64,000 nt of DNA from Candidatus Obscuribacter sp. (GCA_021772095.1 JADYXR010000128.1:142251-206250), one strand, 5' to 3'. Positions 41,924-51,086 are shown, counted from the stretch's first letter. Numbers and translations are program-made. The notes: generated by a model from the letters alone, not told the origin.

Positions 41924-43417
41924 ATGAACAGCGAGCAGATCCGACTAATTTGTTTTTACCTGCCGCAGTTCCACCCGATTCCGGAGAACGACGACCGCTG
42001 GGGCAAAGGCTTTACGGAATGGCGCCGGGTTGTGCAAGCAAAGCCTATCTTCAAAGAACATTATCAACCGCGATTGCCGGCAGATCTTGGCTTTTACGAT
42101 TTGCGCTTGCCTGAGTCTCAAGTGGAACAAGCCGCTCTGGCAGCCCAATATGGGATTGCCGGCTTTTGTTATTACTTCTATTGGCACGGCGGCAAAAGGC
42201 TTTTGTCTCGCCCACTCGATCAGATTTTGGAGAATGGAAAACCGGATTTTCCATTCTGTCTCTCCTGGGCTAACCATGACTGGCTCAATACGTGGGACGG
42301 AACAAACCAGCTGATTTCCAAACAATCGTATTCCGAAGAGGACGCCCTTGAATTTATCCGCTTCCTGATTCCGATCTTCAAGGATCCACGCTACATCCGC
42401 ATCAACAACAAGCCACTACTGGTGGTGTATGACGCCAAAGCCTTGCCCGACCCTGGAGAATACACTTCGCTCTGGCGCAATCAAGTGAAGGCGGCGGGTC
42501 TCGACGATCTCTATCTTTGCTGCACAGAAAGTTTCGAAGACAAAAGCGATCCGACTTTGAAAGGATTTGACGCGGCTATTGAGTTTCCGCCGCATGGTGT
42601 GCGGTCCGCACATATTCCCGTCGAGGCTCTTGATCCTGACAGCGGATTTCCCGGTCAGGTTTTTGATTATGAGCAAACAGCGTTTTATATGATCAATAGA
42701 CCCGATCCGGAATTCAAACTTTTTCGTTGCGTCATGCCTGACTGGGACAACACGGCAAGGCGCATGCCGAGCACTGCGAGAATCTGGCACGGTTCCACTC
42801 CAGGGGCTTACTACCGGTGGCTCAACGAGAGCGTCCGCACGACAAGGAAGAAATTCTCAGGCGATGAGAGAATCGTATTCATCAATGCCTGGAATGAGTG
42901 GGGCGAGTGCGCTTACCTGGAGCCGGATCTGCGCAATGGGCATGCTTACCTGGAGGCGACCCAGCGAGCGCTCACCGACACTGATACCGCCGGCGATGCT
43001 GCTTATCTGAGTCTTAAACGATCGGAATTCAAACGCTGGTTCGGCTATTTGAAAACTAGCGAAGGCAATAATTTGTCACACTCGAAAGAGGTCGTGGGCA
43101 ATATCGACAAAGCCTGGCAGACCGATGACAAAGTTTGCGTTGCCGGCTGGGCGTGCGATAAGGAAGCGCCCGGGTATCCAGTTCAAATCTTGCTGTTTGC
43201 CGGCGGCCGTTTTATCGCCGCAGAGCGGACTTATTTGAGCCGTCCCGATGTCGCTCAGGGAGTCGATCCTCGGGCAGTGCGCAGCGGTTTCCACCTGGAA
43301 GTCGACAAAAATAAAATCGAAGCGCGTCAGTTAAAGTCACTGGAAGTTGTGATCGTCTCTCAGCACCGTAAGTTTGCCAATCTCCCGGTCAAGTTCGCGT
43401 CTCACGCCCGCGTTTAA
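41924..43417 (+). CDS. WbsX-family (GH99-like) polysaccharide protein with C-terminal GWxxD domain (copy 2)
   Basis: The ATG at 41924 has a strong GAGGAGC site and gives 497 residues, identical in length to copy 1 at 38039. The catalytic-type region carries ICFYLPQFHPIPENDDRWG, LSWANHDW, AIEFPPHGVR and NAWNEWGECAYLEPD. The C-terminal domain has VCVAGWACDKEAPGYPVQIL and RPDV…GFHLEV. Both copies keep the acidic and aromatic residues of the NEWGE region, so both are likely active. Together with the sulfotransferase in front it forms the right half of the mirror-image cassette. Confidence 0.85.
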   Translation: MNSEQIRLICFYLPQFHPIPENDDRWGKGFTEWRRVVQAKPIFKEHYQPRLPADLGFYDLRLPESQVEQAALAAQYGIAGFCYYFYWHGGKRLLSRPLDQILENGKPDFPFCLSWANHDWLNTWDGTNQLISKQSYSEEDALEFIRFLIPIFKDPRYIRINNKPLLVVYDAKALPDPGEYTSLWRNQVKAAGLDDLYLCCTESFEDKSDPTLKGFDAAIEFPPHGVRSAHIPVEALDPDSGFPGQVFDYEQTAFYMINRPDPEFKLFRCVMPDWDNTARRMPSTARIWHGSTPGAYYRWLNESVRTTRKKFSGDERIVFINAWNEWGECAYLEPDLRNGHAYLEATQRALTDTDTAGDAAYLSLKRSEFKRWFGYLKTSEGNNLSHSKEVVGNIDKAWQTDDKVCVAGWACDKEAPGYPVQILLFAGGRFIAAERTYLSRPDVAQGVDPRAVRSGFHLEVDKNKIEARQLKSLEVVIVSQHRKFANLPVKFASHARV

Positions 43418-43755
43418 TCATCGCGTCACACCGCAGCTACCCGCTCTAGAAAGTGCCGATCTTGGCACATGTAACGATGGGCGCCAAAAAAATTTAGCAA
43501 GGTTGAAAAAAAACGATGATCTATAAAGACTCAAAAGGCGCGACGACACCCCTTTGACAAGCCGCAAAACTGTCACAGACTGGCAAAGTTAAAAGGATAA
43601 AATACCACGTCCTCTTAAGAACGAAATGGAGCATGGTAGGATTTGCCAATCACTTCATGACATTGTCAGAACGACTGCTGCCATTGTCATTTCATCGCTA
43701 TTCTAAAAACTCGATTTAAAAGTTCCGGTGGCGGTAGAGCTGAGGAAACGCACGC
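43418..43755. other. 338-base region before MBOAT gene 2
   Basis: No gene is visible. CATTGTCA occurs twice (43661-43668 and 43682-43689), 21 bases apart, two helical turns. A possible extended -10 (CATGGTAGGAT) lies at 43632-43642. A TTGACA and a TGTCA further upstream (about 43555-43575) form a loose inverted pair. Confidence 0.4.
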
Positions 43756-45213
43756 ATGTTGTTTACTAGCTTGGAATACCTCTTGTTCTTGCCGGCGGTG
43801 GTATTTCTGTACTGGATTTTGCCTCGAAAGTTCCGCCTGCCGATGCTGTTGGCGGCCAGCTGGTACTTCTACATGAGCTGGGTCCCAGCCTTCATCATAC
43901 TGATTGTCGGTATGACCTTATTCAACTTCTTATTCGGTGGCATTCTCTATCGAGCGCAAAACAATCGAAAAGCTCTCTTTACGTTTGGCCTCGTTGTTAA
44001 CCTGCTTTGCCTGGGCATCTTCAAGTACGCCAATTTCATGGTCGGCAGCGCTTCTACCGTCAGCGGTTGGCTGACCGGGCACAATCCCGAGTGGATGGTC
44101 AACATCGTATTGCCTCTGGCGATCTCGTTTTTCACGTTCGAGTTTATACATTACCTTTTTGAAATTTATCGCGGAAATAAACCGATTGATTCATTCGTGT
44201 TGTTTGCTTTATTCGCCGCATTCTTTCCAACACAGATTGCCGGTCCGATTAAACGCTACTCGGACTTTGAAAAGCAGATGGCGGAAGACGAATCGAAGCG
44301 ATTCAAGCTATCCATGCTGGATGAAGGCTTGCCTCTGATTATCACGGGCATGGCCAAAAAGATTTTGCTGGCCGACAATCTTTCGATCATGGTCAACATG
44401 ATGCTCAAAGATCCGCTTTCCTACGGCGCTCCGGAGCTCTGGATTTTTGCGTACGCCTTTGCTTTTCAGATCTATTTTGATTTCTCCGGTTATACCGACG
44501 TGGCAAGAGGCTCGGCAATGCTGATGGGATACAAGATTCCAATCAACTTCAATATGCCGTACATTGCCAAAAACGCCTCCGACTTCTGGCACCGTTGGCA
44601 CATCTCGCTGTCTTCCTGGTTGCGCGATTATTTGTTTATTCCACTGGGTGGCTCTCGTGGAGGGCGCTGGCTCACACATCGCAATCTCTTATTGACCATG
44701 GCTTTAGGCGGACTCTGGCATGGTGCCTCTTGGAACTTCTTTGTCTGGGGAATTTATCACGGTCTTGCACTGATAGTGCATCGTGAATTCAATTTCTTGA
44801 AGGAACGAATTGAGCCGCTCGATGCATTCTGCAAAACGAAATTTTGGAACGTTGCGGCAATACTGATCACATTCCATGCCGTGTGCATCGGCTGGATTTT
44901 CTTCCTAGTCAAAGACTGCAGTGTCGCGTTTAAAATTATCAAACGACTTTTGCTGCTCTCGCCTACATTCTCCGCGGCAGAACAAAGTGAGTTCCTTATT
45001 TTAAGACCGGAACTGCCAACCGTAGTGCTGGTGGCAGTCGCTCTGACTGGCATACTTTTGATAGCCAACCTGCCCTTGAGCTATCTCGGACAGAAGAGCG
45101 TGTTTAGAAATTCTCCACCATTTTTGAGAGCAGCCTACTGCTGCTTGTTGGTACTACTGATGGTGACATTCCTACCGGATACTACAGAACCGTTTATTTA
45201 CTTCCAGTTTTAG
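43756..45213 (+). CDS. MBOAT-family O-acyltransferase, AlgI-like (copy 2)
   Basis: 485 residues, the same as copy 1, with the same order of blocks: FFPTQIAGPIKRYSDF, FQIYFDFSGYTDVARG, FWHRWHISLSSWLRDY and GLWHGASW with His322. Differences cluster in the first 130 residues and in the last third. GAGGAA precedes the ATG. Its SGNH partner starts 12 bases after the stop. It lies inside the sulfation island and is therefore the best candidate for O-acylating the same polymer. Confidence 0.9.
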   Translation: MLFTSLEYLLFLPAVVFLYWILPRKFRLPMLLAASWYFYMSWVPAFIILIVGMTLFNFLFGGILYRAQNNRKALFTFGLVVNLLCLGIFKYANFMVGSASTVSGWLTGHNPEWMVNIVLPLAISFFTFEFIHYLFEIYRGNKPIDSFVLFALFAAFFPTQIAGPIKRYSDFEKQMAEDESKRFKLSMLDEGLPLIITGMAKKILLADNLSIMVNMMLKDPLSYGAPELWIFAYAFAFQIYFDFSGYTDVARGSAMLMGYKIPINFNMPYIAKNASDFWHRWHISLSSWLRDYLFIPLGGSRGGRWLTHRNLLLTMALGGLWHGASWNFFVWGIYHGLALIVHREFNFLKERIEPLDAFCKTKFWNVAAILITFHAVCIGWIFFLVKDCSVAFKIIKRLLLLSPTFSAAEQSEFLILRPELPTVVLVAVALTGILLIANLPLSYLGQKSVFRNSPPFLRAAYCCLLVLLMVTFLPDTTEPFIYFQF

Positions 45214-45225
45214 GTTGGAGCGCTT

Positions 45226-46392
45226 TTGAATTTCTCGATTGCTAAACTGACAAACACATTCAGGGCGAGCACTTGCCTGCAACTCTTTGTCTTGCTCATA
45301 GCACTCTATGCTGTGCTCGAGCCCTGTTTGCCAAATTTCGCTCAGATGATTAAACCTGAGTTGATTCCAAGCAATTCCATGCGCGTCAAAATTACAGATT
45401 TCCTCAGCACACCATCAAATCCAGATATTGTCATCATGGGGTCGTCTCTTGTTCTTGCCCCGGCGCTTCATTGCGATGCCGCGATGTTGCCTTTGAGCGT
45501 AAAAGAAAAGGCGATTTTTCGCAAAAATCAAGCCAAGTCTTATACGAAAGCACAGTATCTCGAGGATTTACTGAGCGAATCTTCCGGTAAGAATTTGAAC
45601 ATCTACAACCTCGGCATTCCTAGTGCCATGGCAGCAGACAATTACATCTTGTTGGAAGAAATGATTGCTTGCAATAAGCGTCCTGACTTGATCATCCTGG
45701 GACTGGCGGCCCGTGATTTCATCAACTGCGCGCGCGTTAACCCGGAACAATCACCACTGTGCGATGAAGTCAGACGGTTTCACAAGGAAAGAAATTATAC
45801 GAACGCCGACCAGATAAGAAGTGTGCCGACAGTAATCGGCGAAAATATTGGTGCATTCAAAAACAATTTGGTGTTGATCAAGTCATTGGCTAACGACATA
45901 GTCTGTGAATGGCGGCAAAAAGGTTTCAAACCGGAAACCCAATCCGAGCAAGCGTTGCAAGAAGTAGTGCTGCCAACCAGGGACGCTATCGAACAAGACA
46001 GAATTAAGTATTCGAAGTTTTTTACGGACGCCACTCCGCAAGTCTTGCGCGGGCAGTTAGACTACGCTGATCGGATTGTGAAGCTGGCAAACAAAGCCAA
46101 AATTCCGATTGTTATAGTAAATATGCCTGTCACTTCAACCCACAAGGCGTTGCTCAGTCCTGAGCTCTCCAGCATGTATCAAAATGGTATCGAGAATCTC
46201 GCCATCCGAAATGACTGCGCATTGATTGACCTCGACTCCACTTCTCAGTTTGATGGTGACAGCGACTTCCGCGATTCAGTACATTTGAATGCTAAAGGCG
46301 GTCGCAAATTTTACAACGAGCTGGTCGCGCAAATTGTCGATCGTCACATTCTGACAAAAGGCATTGCCAGCACTGACAAGGCGATTCACTGA
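45226..46392 (+). CDS. SGNH-hydrolase-like acyltransferase partner 2
   Basis: 388 residues: an N-terminal membrane anchor (CLQLFVLLIALYAVLEP) and an SGNH-like outer domain. Blocks match partner 1: DIVIMGSSLVLAPALHCD (GSS at 72-74), LIILGLAARDF and DSVHLNAKGG near residue 350. A TTG start with TTGGAG seven bases upstream; the gene follows its MBOAT partner closely. The protein is ~35 residues shorter than partner 1, mainly in the middle. Predicted periplasmic O-acyl transfer. Confidence 0.75.
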   Translation: MNFSIAKLTNTFRASTCLQLFVLLIALYAVLEPCLPNFAQMIKPELIPSNSMRVKITDFLSTPSNPDIVIMGSSLVLAPALHCDAAMLPLSVKEKAIFRKNQAKSYTKAQYLEDLLSESSGKNLNIYNLGIPSAMAADNYILLEEMIACNKRPDLIILGLAARDFINCARVNPEQSPLCDEVRRFHKERNYTNADQIRSVPTVIGENIGAFKNNLVLIKSLANDIVCEWRQKGFKPETQSEQALQEVVLPTRDAIEQDRIKYSKFFTDATPQVLRGQLDYADRIVKLANKAKIPIVIVNMPVTSTHKALLSPELSSMYQNGIENLAIRNDCALIDLDSTSQFDGDSDFRDSVHLNAKGGRKFYNELVAQIVDRHILTKGIASTDKAIH

Positions 46393-46561
46393 GAATTTTA
46401 AGGTAATGCAAAACTACTTTGTCTTTGACAGGAAGAACCTTTCAGGTAGCTCTTTCTGTTCAGAAAATTGTGATTTTCACACTTCGCAATCAACCCGCTT
46501 TGCCGCTGCGAAGGTACTGTCGGACAAGGTTGTAGTATTCTCATGCAGACTGAGTCGGGGT

Positions 46562-46574
46562 CATGGTAGCATCT
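46562..46574 (+). promoter_or_regulatory. possible extended -10 element of the ABC exporter operon
   Basis: CATGGTAGCATCT lies about 33 bases before the permease ATG and matches the element before MBOAT gene 1 in all but one of its first twelve bases. Confidence 0.3.
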
Positions 46575-46606
46575 TGAAATCCCGGAAGGAACTAGGACTC
46601 TAAGCT

Positions 46607-47497
46607 ATGCCGAATGTGGTCACCGAAGAACCGAAGTTGGTGGAAGCGCTAAAACCGCAACTTCGATCTGTAGACGAACTCGAAGCTGCCGCAAAGGAAA
46701 GCAGCTGGTCTGCGCTGCTCAACCTCTGGGGCAAACGCCATTTGATTTCACTGATGGTGCAGCGAGATTTCACCGGTCGTTATAAAGGCTCGCTGTTAGG
46801 AGCGCTTTGGCCTTTATTGAACCCACTTGGCCACATGATCTTATACACCTTTCTTTTCAATGTGATTCTTCAGGTACGATTTGGAAAAAGTGCAAGCAGT
46901 GGTGACTTCGCGCTCTATTTGATGTCCGGATTTTTACCATGGACAGCAATGGCCGAGTCGGTCTCCTCTTCGACCACTAAAGTTCTCGAACTTCCCAACC
47001 TGGTAAAGCGTTGCGTTTTCCCTCTGGAGACGCTGCCTTTGATCGTAGTGATATCCAGCTTCTTGAGCGGCTCAATCGCACTCTTGCTGCTGATCGCATT
47101 TGCTGGATTTCGCCAGCACGGAATTCACCCGACCATTGTTTTCGTTCCCATGATTCTCATCCCGCATTTCTTATTCAGCGCCGGTATGTCCTGGTTCTTG
47201 GGCAGCCTTGGCGTCTTTATTCGCGACTGCAGACACTTCATTGCCCTGGCACTTTCGGCCTGGATGTACATGACTCCAATCTTGTATCCACCGGAGCGTA
47301 TGCCGGAACACCTGCAATTCCTCTTCTGGATCAACCCCATGGCCGGTATCATCACAGACTATCGCCGCGTCATTATCGAAGGTCAATTCCCCAACTTCTT
47401 TAACTACGGCGTCTATACGCTGATATCGCTGGCCGTGTGCTTGGCCGGCTTCCACTTCTTCCACAAAACCAAACGAAGCTTTGCAGATGTAGTCTAG
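46607..47497 (+). CDS. wzm: ABC-2-type polysaccharide export permease
   Basis: A 296-residue inner-membrane protein with a ~55-residue cytoplasmic start, then six helices. RDFTGRYKGSLLGALWPLLNPL and the MTPILYPPERMPEHLQFLFWINPM block are typical of Wzm/TagG permeases that export lipid-linked polysaccharides. The matching ATPase gene follows 11 bases later. It closes the sulfation island on its right side, so the modified polymer is probably exported through this pair. Confidence 0.9.
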   Translation: MPNVVTEEPKLVEALKPQLRSVDELEAAAKESSWSALLNLWGKRHLISLMVQRDFTGRYKGSLLGALWPLLNPLGHMILYTFLFNVILQVRFGKSASSGDFALYLMSGFLPWTAMAESVSSSTTKVLELPNLVKRCVFPLETLPLIVVISSFLSGSIALLLLIAFAGFRQHGIHPTIVFVPMILIPHFLFSAGMSWFLGSLGVFIRDCRHFIALALSAWMYMTPILYPPERMPEHLQFLFWINPMAGIITDYRRVIIEGQFPNFFNYGVYTLISLAVCLAGFHFFHKTKRSFADVV

Positions 47498-47508
47498 GAG
47501 ACAGGTCC

Positions 47509-48300
47509 ATGAGTGTGTCCACAAAAGTTGACTATCCAATTGAAGTTCATAACCTCTCGAAGCGTTATGACATTTACAACAAGCCGATCGATCGGCTCAA
47601 AGAGATCGTTTTGCGCACGAACTCCTATCACAAAGAGTTCTGGGCCTTAAAAGACTTTTCCTACAGTTTCGAGCAGCTCACCACGGTTTTGCTTGGACCT
47701 AACGGAAGCGGCAAATCTACGCTTCTTCGCATAATCGCCGGCGTCCTGCAAGCAACCACGGGATCCGTGACTCGTCGCGGACGCGTGACAGCCATTCTCG
47801 AACTAGGCGCCGGTTTTCAACCTGAATATACCGGTCGTGAAAACGTGCTTCTCAACGGCATGCTTCTGGGCATCGACAAGGCGGAGATGCTCGAACGTAT
47901 GGGTGAAATTGCAGAATTTGCAGACATCGGCGACTTCTTCGATCAGCCAATTGGTACCTATTCCAGCGGTATGGTCGTTCGTCTTGCATTTTCTTGCGCG
48001 ACAAGCGTAGATCCGGACATTCTCATAGTCGACGAAGCACTGGCAGTCGGTGATATCCGTTTTGAAAGAAAATGCCGCCGAAGAATGGATGAAATGCGTG
48101 CGCGCAACAAAACGATTATTTTCGTTTCTCACAACATGCGATTGGTCAGCAAATTCTGCGACAAAGCTGTCTTGCTAAACAACGGACAAATGATTGCCGA
48201 AGGACCGGTCACAGAGATAGTGCCAATGTATGAAAAGCTAATGGATAGCGAGGAAGGGCTAGTAGCCAATCGCAAATTTGACGTTCCATCTCTTGTATAG
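47509..48300 (+). CDS. wzt: polysaccharide export ABC ATPase
   Basis: The ATG at 47509 (site GGAGACAGG) gives 263 residues; an upstream in-frame start inside the permease gene is not credible. Walker A is GPNGSGKST (63-71), the signature YSSGM (151-155), Walker B ILIVDEA (171-177), His switch at 208. The signature variant YSSGM and the TGRENVLLNG block are typical of Wzt/TagH ATPases. It ends shortly after the nucleotide-binding domain, so it lacks the C-terminal carbohydrate-binding domain that in Wzt O9a reads the capped chain end. Confidence 0.9.
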   Translation: MSVSTKVDYPIEVHNLSKRYDIYNKPIDRLKEIVLRTNSYHKEFWALKDFSYSFEQLTTVLLGPNGSGKSTLLRIIAGVLQATTGSVTRRGRVTAILELGAGFQPEYTGRENVLLNGMLLGIDKAEMLERMGEIAEFADIGDFFDQPIGTYSSGMVVRLAFSCATSVDPDILIVDEALAVGDIRFERKCRRRMDEMRARNKTIIFVSHNMRLVSKFCDKAVLLNNGQMIAEGPVTEIVPMYEKLMDSEEGLVANRKFDVPSLV

Positions 48301-48312
48301 ACATCGACCCAT

Positions 48313-49317
48313 TTACGGCAGCGCTTGTATAAGTGACTTCGACAAACCCATTCTTTCAAGAACGGGGAACGGAACAATTTTCACTATGTCGTAACGAGCC
48401 CCGTTTCTTCGCAAAGTTTCGTCCAGGTACAGCATTCCTCGCGACTTTTTGGGAGCGCTATTCTCGCCAACAAAAAGCAGGGTTACCCGTACTTCGTCAG
48501 GACGGCGCATACGCTTGGTGGCATTCAAAAGAGTGTCTTCGATGTCCGAAGTTCGGTGAACGCGACCATCAGTTATGATCGCAATCGCCAACGGGTCCAC
48601 AGGATTTTGACGACCGGCGGCATCTCGTCTGGCAAAATAAGAATCGAGTGCATCTCTAAGGGCTAAATTGAGAACTGTTCCGACTTCTTGATTGGGCGCC
48701 TGCTCAGCATAGAGCCTCTCCACTTGCCCTAAGGTGACATTTTCGAATGTCTTGAAAGTATTGTAGAACGTGGTTATGGTGAGTCCTTTATTTCGAATTC
48801 GGCCAGTCAAAGTGGCCAGAGGTTTGGTCTGCTCTTTGCACCAATCCCATCTGGAGATGCCTACTCTACGGCCGCTCGGCCTAAATCCAGAAAATGGCGG
48901 GCAATCCAGGCCGGTCATGGAAAAAGATCGGTCCAACAGCAGTTTCAGGTCGTACTTTGAGAGTTTTTCCAATTCTGTTTGAGTAACTCCGCCTTCCAAC
49001 CGCACCGTGAGATTCGGAACATTGTTGTTGCTTGTGCCACTCTCCAAAACACTTGAACCATCATCAGCTACTGTTTTGCGAAGCCTCAAGTCAAACGGAT
49101 CTTTGATTTTTCCCTTTGGTACCGGATGCAGTTCAGCTGTCTGAATCTTTAGAACGGGCCGCGGTTGAGCAGGGTCATCGGCTGGGCGTTTCAATCTCTG
49201 ACAATTGGCGGCGGATGCGTTTGCCAACAACAATGCTATCAAAGCCGCAGATTGGACAAGCCGGGAACGAAGACGAGGCATTTCAACCGGGATTTTGAAT
49301 TTTTCGTTCATTTTCAT
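48313..49317 (-). CDS. secreted von Willebrand factor A-like protein
   Basis: 334 residues: a signal peptide (SALIALLLANASA region, cut near residue 36-39), a Pro-rich linker, and a vWA-type domain from about residue 123 to the end. The MIDAS is LLLDRSFSM (Asp129, Ser131, Ser133), with Thr214 and Asp250 (IAIITDG) as the other expected ligands. Metal-dependent adhesion or protein binding in the envelope is likely. It is convergent with the wzt gene (12 bases between the stops). No enzymatic function is apparent. Confidence 0.7.
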   Translation of the reverse strand: MKMNEKFKIPVEMPRLRSRLVQSAALIALLLANASAANCQRLKRPADDPAQPRPVLKIQTAELHPVPKGKIKDPFDLRLRKTVADDGSSVLESGTSNNNVPNLTVRLEGGVTQTELEKLSKYDLKLLLDRSFSMTGLDCPPFSGFRPSGRRVGISRWDWCKEQTKPLATLTGRIRNKGLTITTFYNTFKTFENVTLGQVERLYAEQAPNQEVGTVLNLALRDALDSYFARRDAAGRQNPVDPLAIAIITDGRVHRTSDIEDTLLNATKRMRRPDEVRVTLLFVGENSAPKKSRGMLYLDETLRRNGARYDIVKIVPFPVLERMGLSKSLIQALP

Positions 49318-49466
49318 AAGTGATTGTTTCCTCGGTCTACATTATGCAACAAAATGACAGAGCCGTCTTTGCGTTCGAGTTTCAATGTTACCTCTGACCG
49401 TGCCGCTCACGCATTTGTTTCGTTCGTCCTCATGCGCTCGCGTCAGGATCTATTGTCTCCACACAA

Positions 49467-50927
49467 CTAAAATTGGAAGTAAATAAACGGCTCTGATTTG
49501 TCCGGTTGAAACGTCACCATCAGTAGTATCAAAATGCAACAGTAAGCAGCTTTCAAAAATGAAGGAGCGCGTCCGAATACATTCTTCTCCTTCAAAATAC
49601 TGACCGGGAAATTGGCGACAAGCAAAATGCCGCACAAAAGGATCGCCACCATCACGGTAATTGGCAGCTCTTGCCGAAGAACGAGGAACTGACCTGATTG
49701 CTCAGCGAACGTGAACATCGGACGCAGCAAAATCATTCTTTTGACGACACCAAATGCGGTGCCCATATCAGGCACGACGAAAAATACCCAACCGATACAA
49801 ACGACGTGGAAGGTAATGAGAATTGAAGCCAGGTTCCACCATTTAGTTTTACAAAAACTAGAGAGCCAATCGAATTTTTCTTTCAACAATCCGAACTGAC
49901 GGTGCACGATTAATGCCAGACCGTGGAACACACCCCAGACGGCAAAGTTCCAGGAAGCACCATGCCAGAGCCCGCCTAAAGCCATGGTCAAGAACAGATT
50001 GCGGTTGGTTTGCCAGGCACCATTGCGAGAACCACCAAGCGGAATGAACAGATAATCTCGCAACCAGGTAGAGAGCGAAATGTGCCAGCGATGCCAAAAA
50101 TTGGACATATTGTTGGCGATGTACGGCATATTGAAATTGAGCGGAATCTTGTAGCCCATGAGCATCGCCGAGCCGCGCGCAATGTCGGTGTACCCGCAAA
50201 AATCGAAATAGATTTGGAACGCAAATGCGTACGCGAACAGCCATAATTCCGGCGCACCATAGGCGAGCGGTTGCTTCGCCATCATGTTAACGACAACTGC
50301 GAGGTTGTCCGCCAATAGCAGTTTTTTAGCGAAGCCCAGGACTATCAGCGGCACACCTTCATCAAGCATAGAGAGGCTGAAGCGCTTGTTCTCATGCTCT
50401 TTCATCTGTGCGACGAAATCAGGATATCGTTTGATCGGACCGGCGATTTGCGTCGGGAAAAATGACGCGAACAGAGCGAATAGAACAAACGATTGAATCG
50501 GTTTATTTCCACGATAAATTTCAAATAAATAGTGGATGAATTCGAACGTGAAAAACGAGATTGCAAGCGGCAATACGATGTTTACTGTCCAACCCGGATC
50601 GTGACCGCCGATTAAACCGGCAACCGAAGAGGCGCTATTAACCGCGAAGTTAGCGTATTTGAACACACCCAGACAAAGCAGATTCGCGACAATTCCAATT
50701 GTGAAAATCGTTTTTCGATTATCTACAGAGCGGTTTAGATAAGCGCCCCAGAAGTAGTTGAACGCTGTCATAAACACGATCAGCAGTATGAATACAGGCA
50801 TCCAGCTCATGTAGAAATACCAGCTGGCTATAAGCAGCATGCCGAGCCGCAACTGGCGTGGAAGAATCCAATACAGAAGAACGCAAGCCGGTAAAAATAA
50901 TAGATACTGCAGGCTCGTGAAAAGCAT
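49467..50927 (-). CDS. MBOAT-family O-acyltransferase, AlgI-like (copy 3, no SGNH partner)
   Basis: 486 residues with the same family blocks as copies 1 and 2, including FFPTQIAGPIKRYPDF, FWHRWHISLSTWLRDY and GLWHGASW. Unlike the others it has no SGNH gene behind it: the next gene downstream on its strand is the vWA gene. It may share the partner of copy 2, or have lost its own. AAGGCG lies five bases before the ATG. A minus-strand TATAAT lies at 51004-51009. Confidence 0.9.
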   Translation of the reverse strand: MLFTSLQYLLFLPACVLLYWILPRQLRLGMLLIASWYFYMSWMPVFILLIVFMTAFNYFWGAYLNRSVDNRKTIFTIGIVANLLCLGVFKYANFAVNSASSVAGLIGGHDPGWTVNIVLPLAISFFTFEFIHYLFEIYRGNKPIQSFVLFALFASFFPTQIAGPIKRYPDFVAQMKEHENKRFSLSMLDEGVPLIVLGFAKKLLLADNLAVVVNMMAKQPLAYGAPELWLFAYAFAFQIYFDFCGYTDIARGSAMLMGYKIPLNFNMPYIANNMSNFWHRWHISLSTWLRDYLFIPLGGSRNGAWQTNRNLFLTMALGGLWHGASWNFAVWGVFHGLALIVHRQFGLLKEKFDWLSSFCKTKWWNLASILITFHVVCIGWVFFVVPDMGTAFGVVKRMILLRPMFTFAEQSGQFLVLRQELPITVMVAILLCGILLVANFPVSILKEKNVFGRAPSFLKAAYCCILILLMVTFQPDKSEPFIYFQF

Positions 50928-51086
50928 TAAGGCGCCTTGCTTTGAATAGATCTGACCGGTCGGGTGACGTATCCTGCCCGGCCGGGGTCTATTTGAAAGT
51001 CGAATTATACTTAACTAGTTCAACTGAAAGGTTAGCCCCGTGTCAGGTTTGAGAGTCTTTATTGCGATTTTGCATCGTTTAAATCC

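Noticed and set aside
46364..46603. 79-codon frame before the ABC permease
   Set aside because: It overlaps the end of the SGNH gene, has no proper ribosome-binding site, and its product has no recognisable features.
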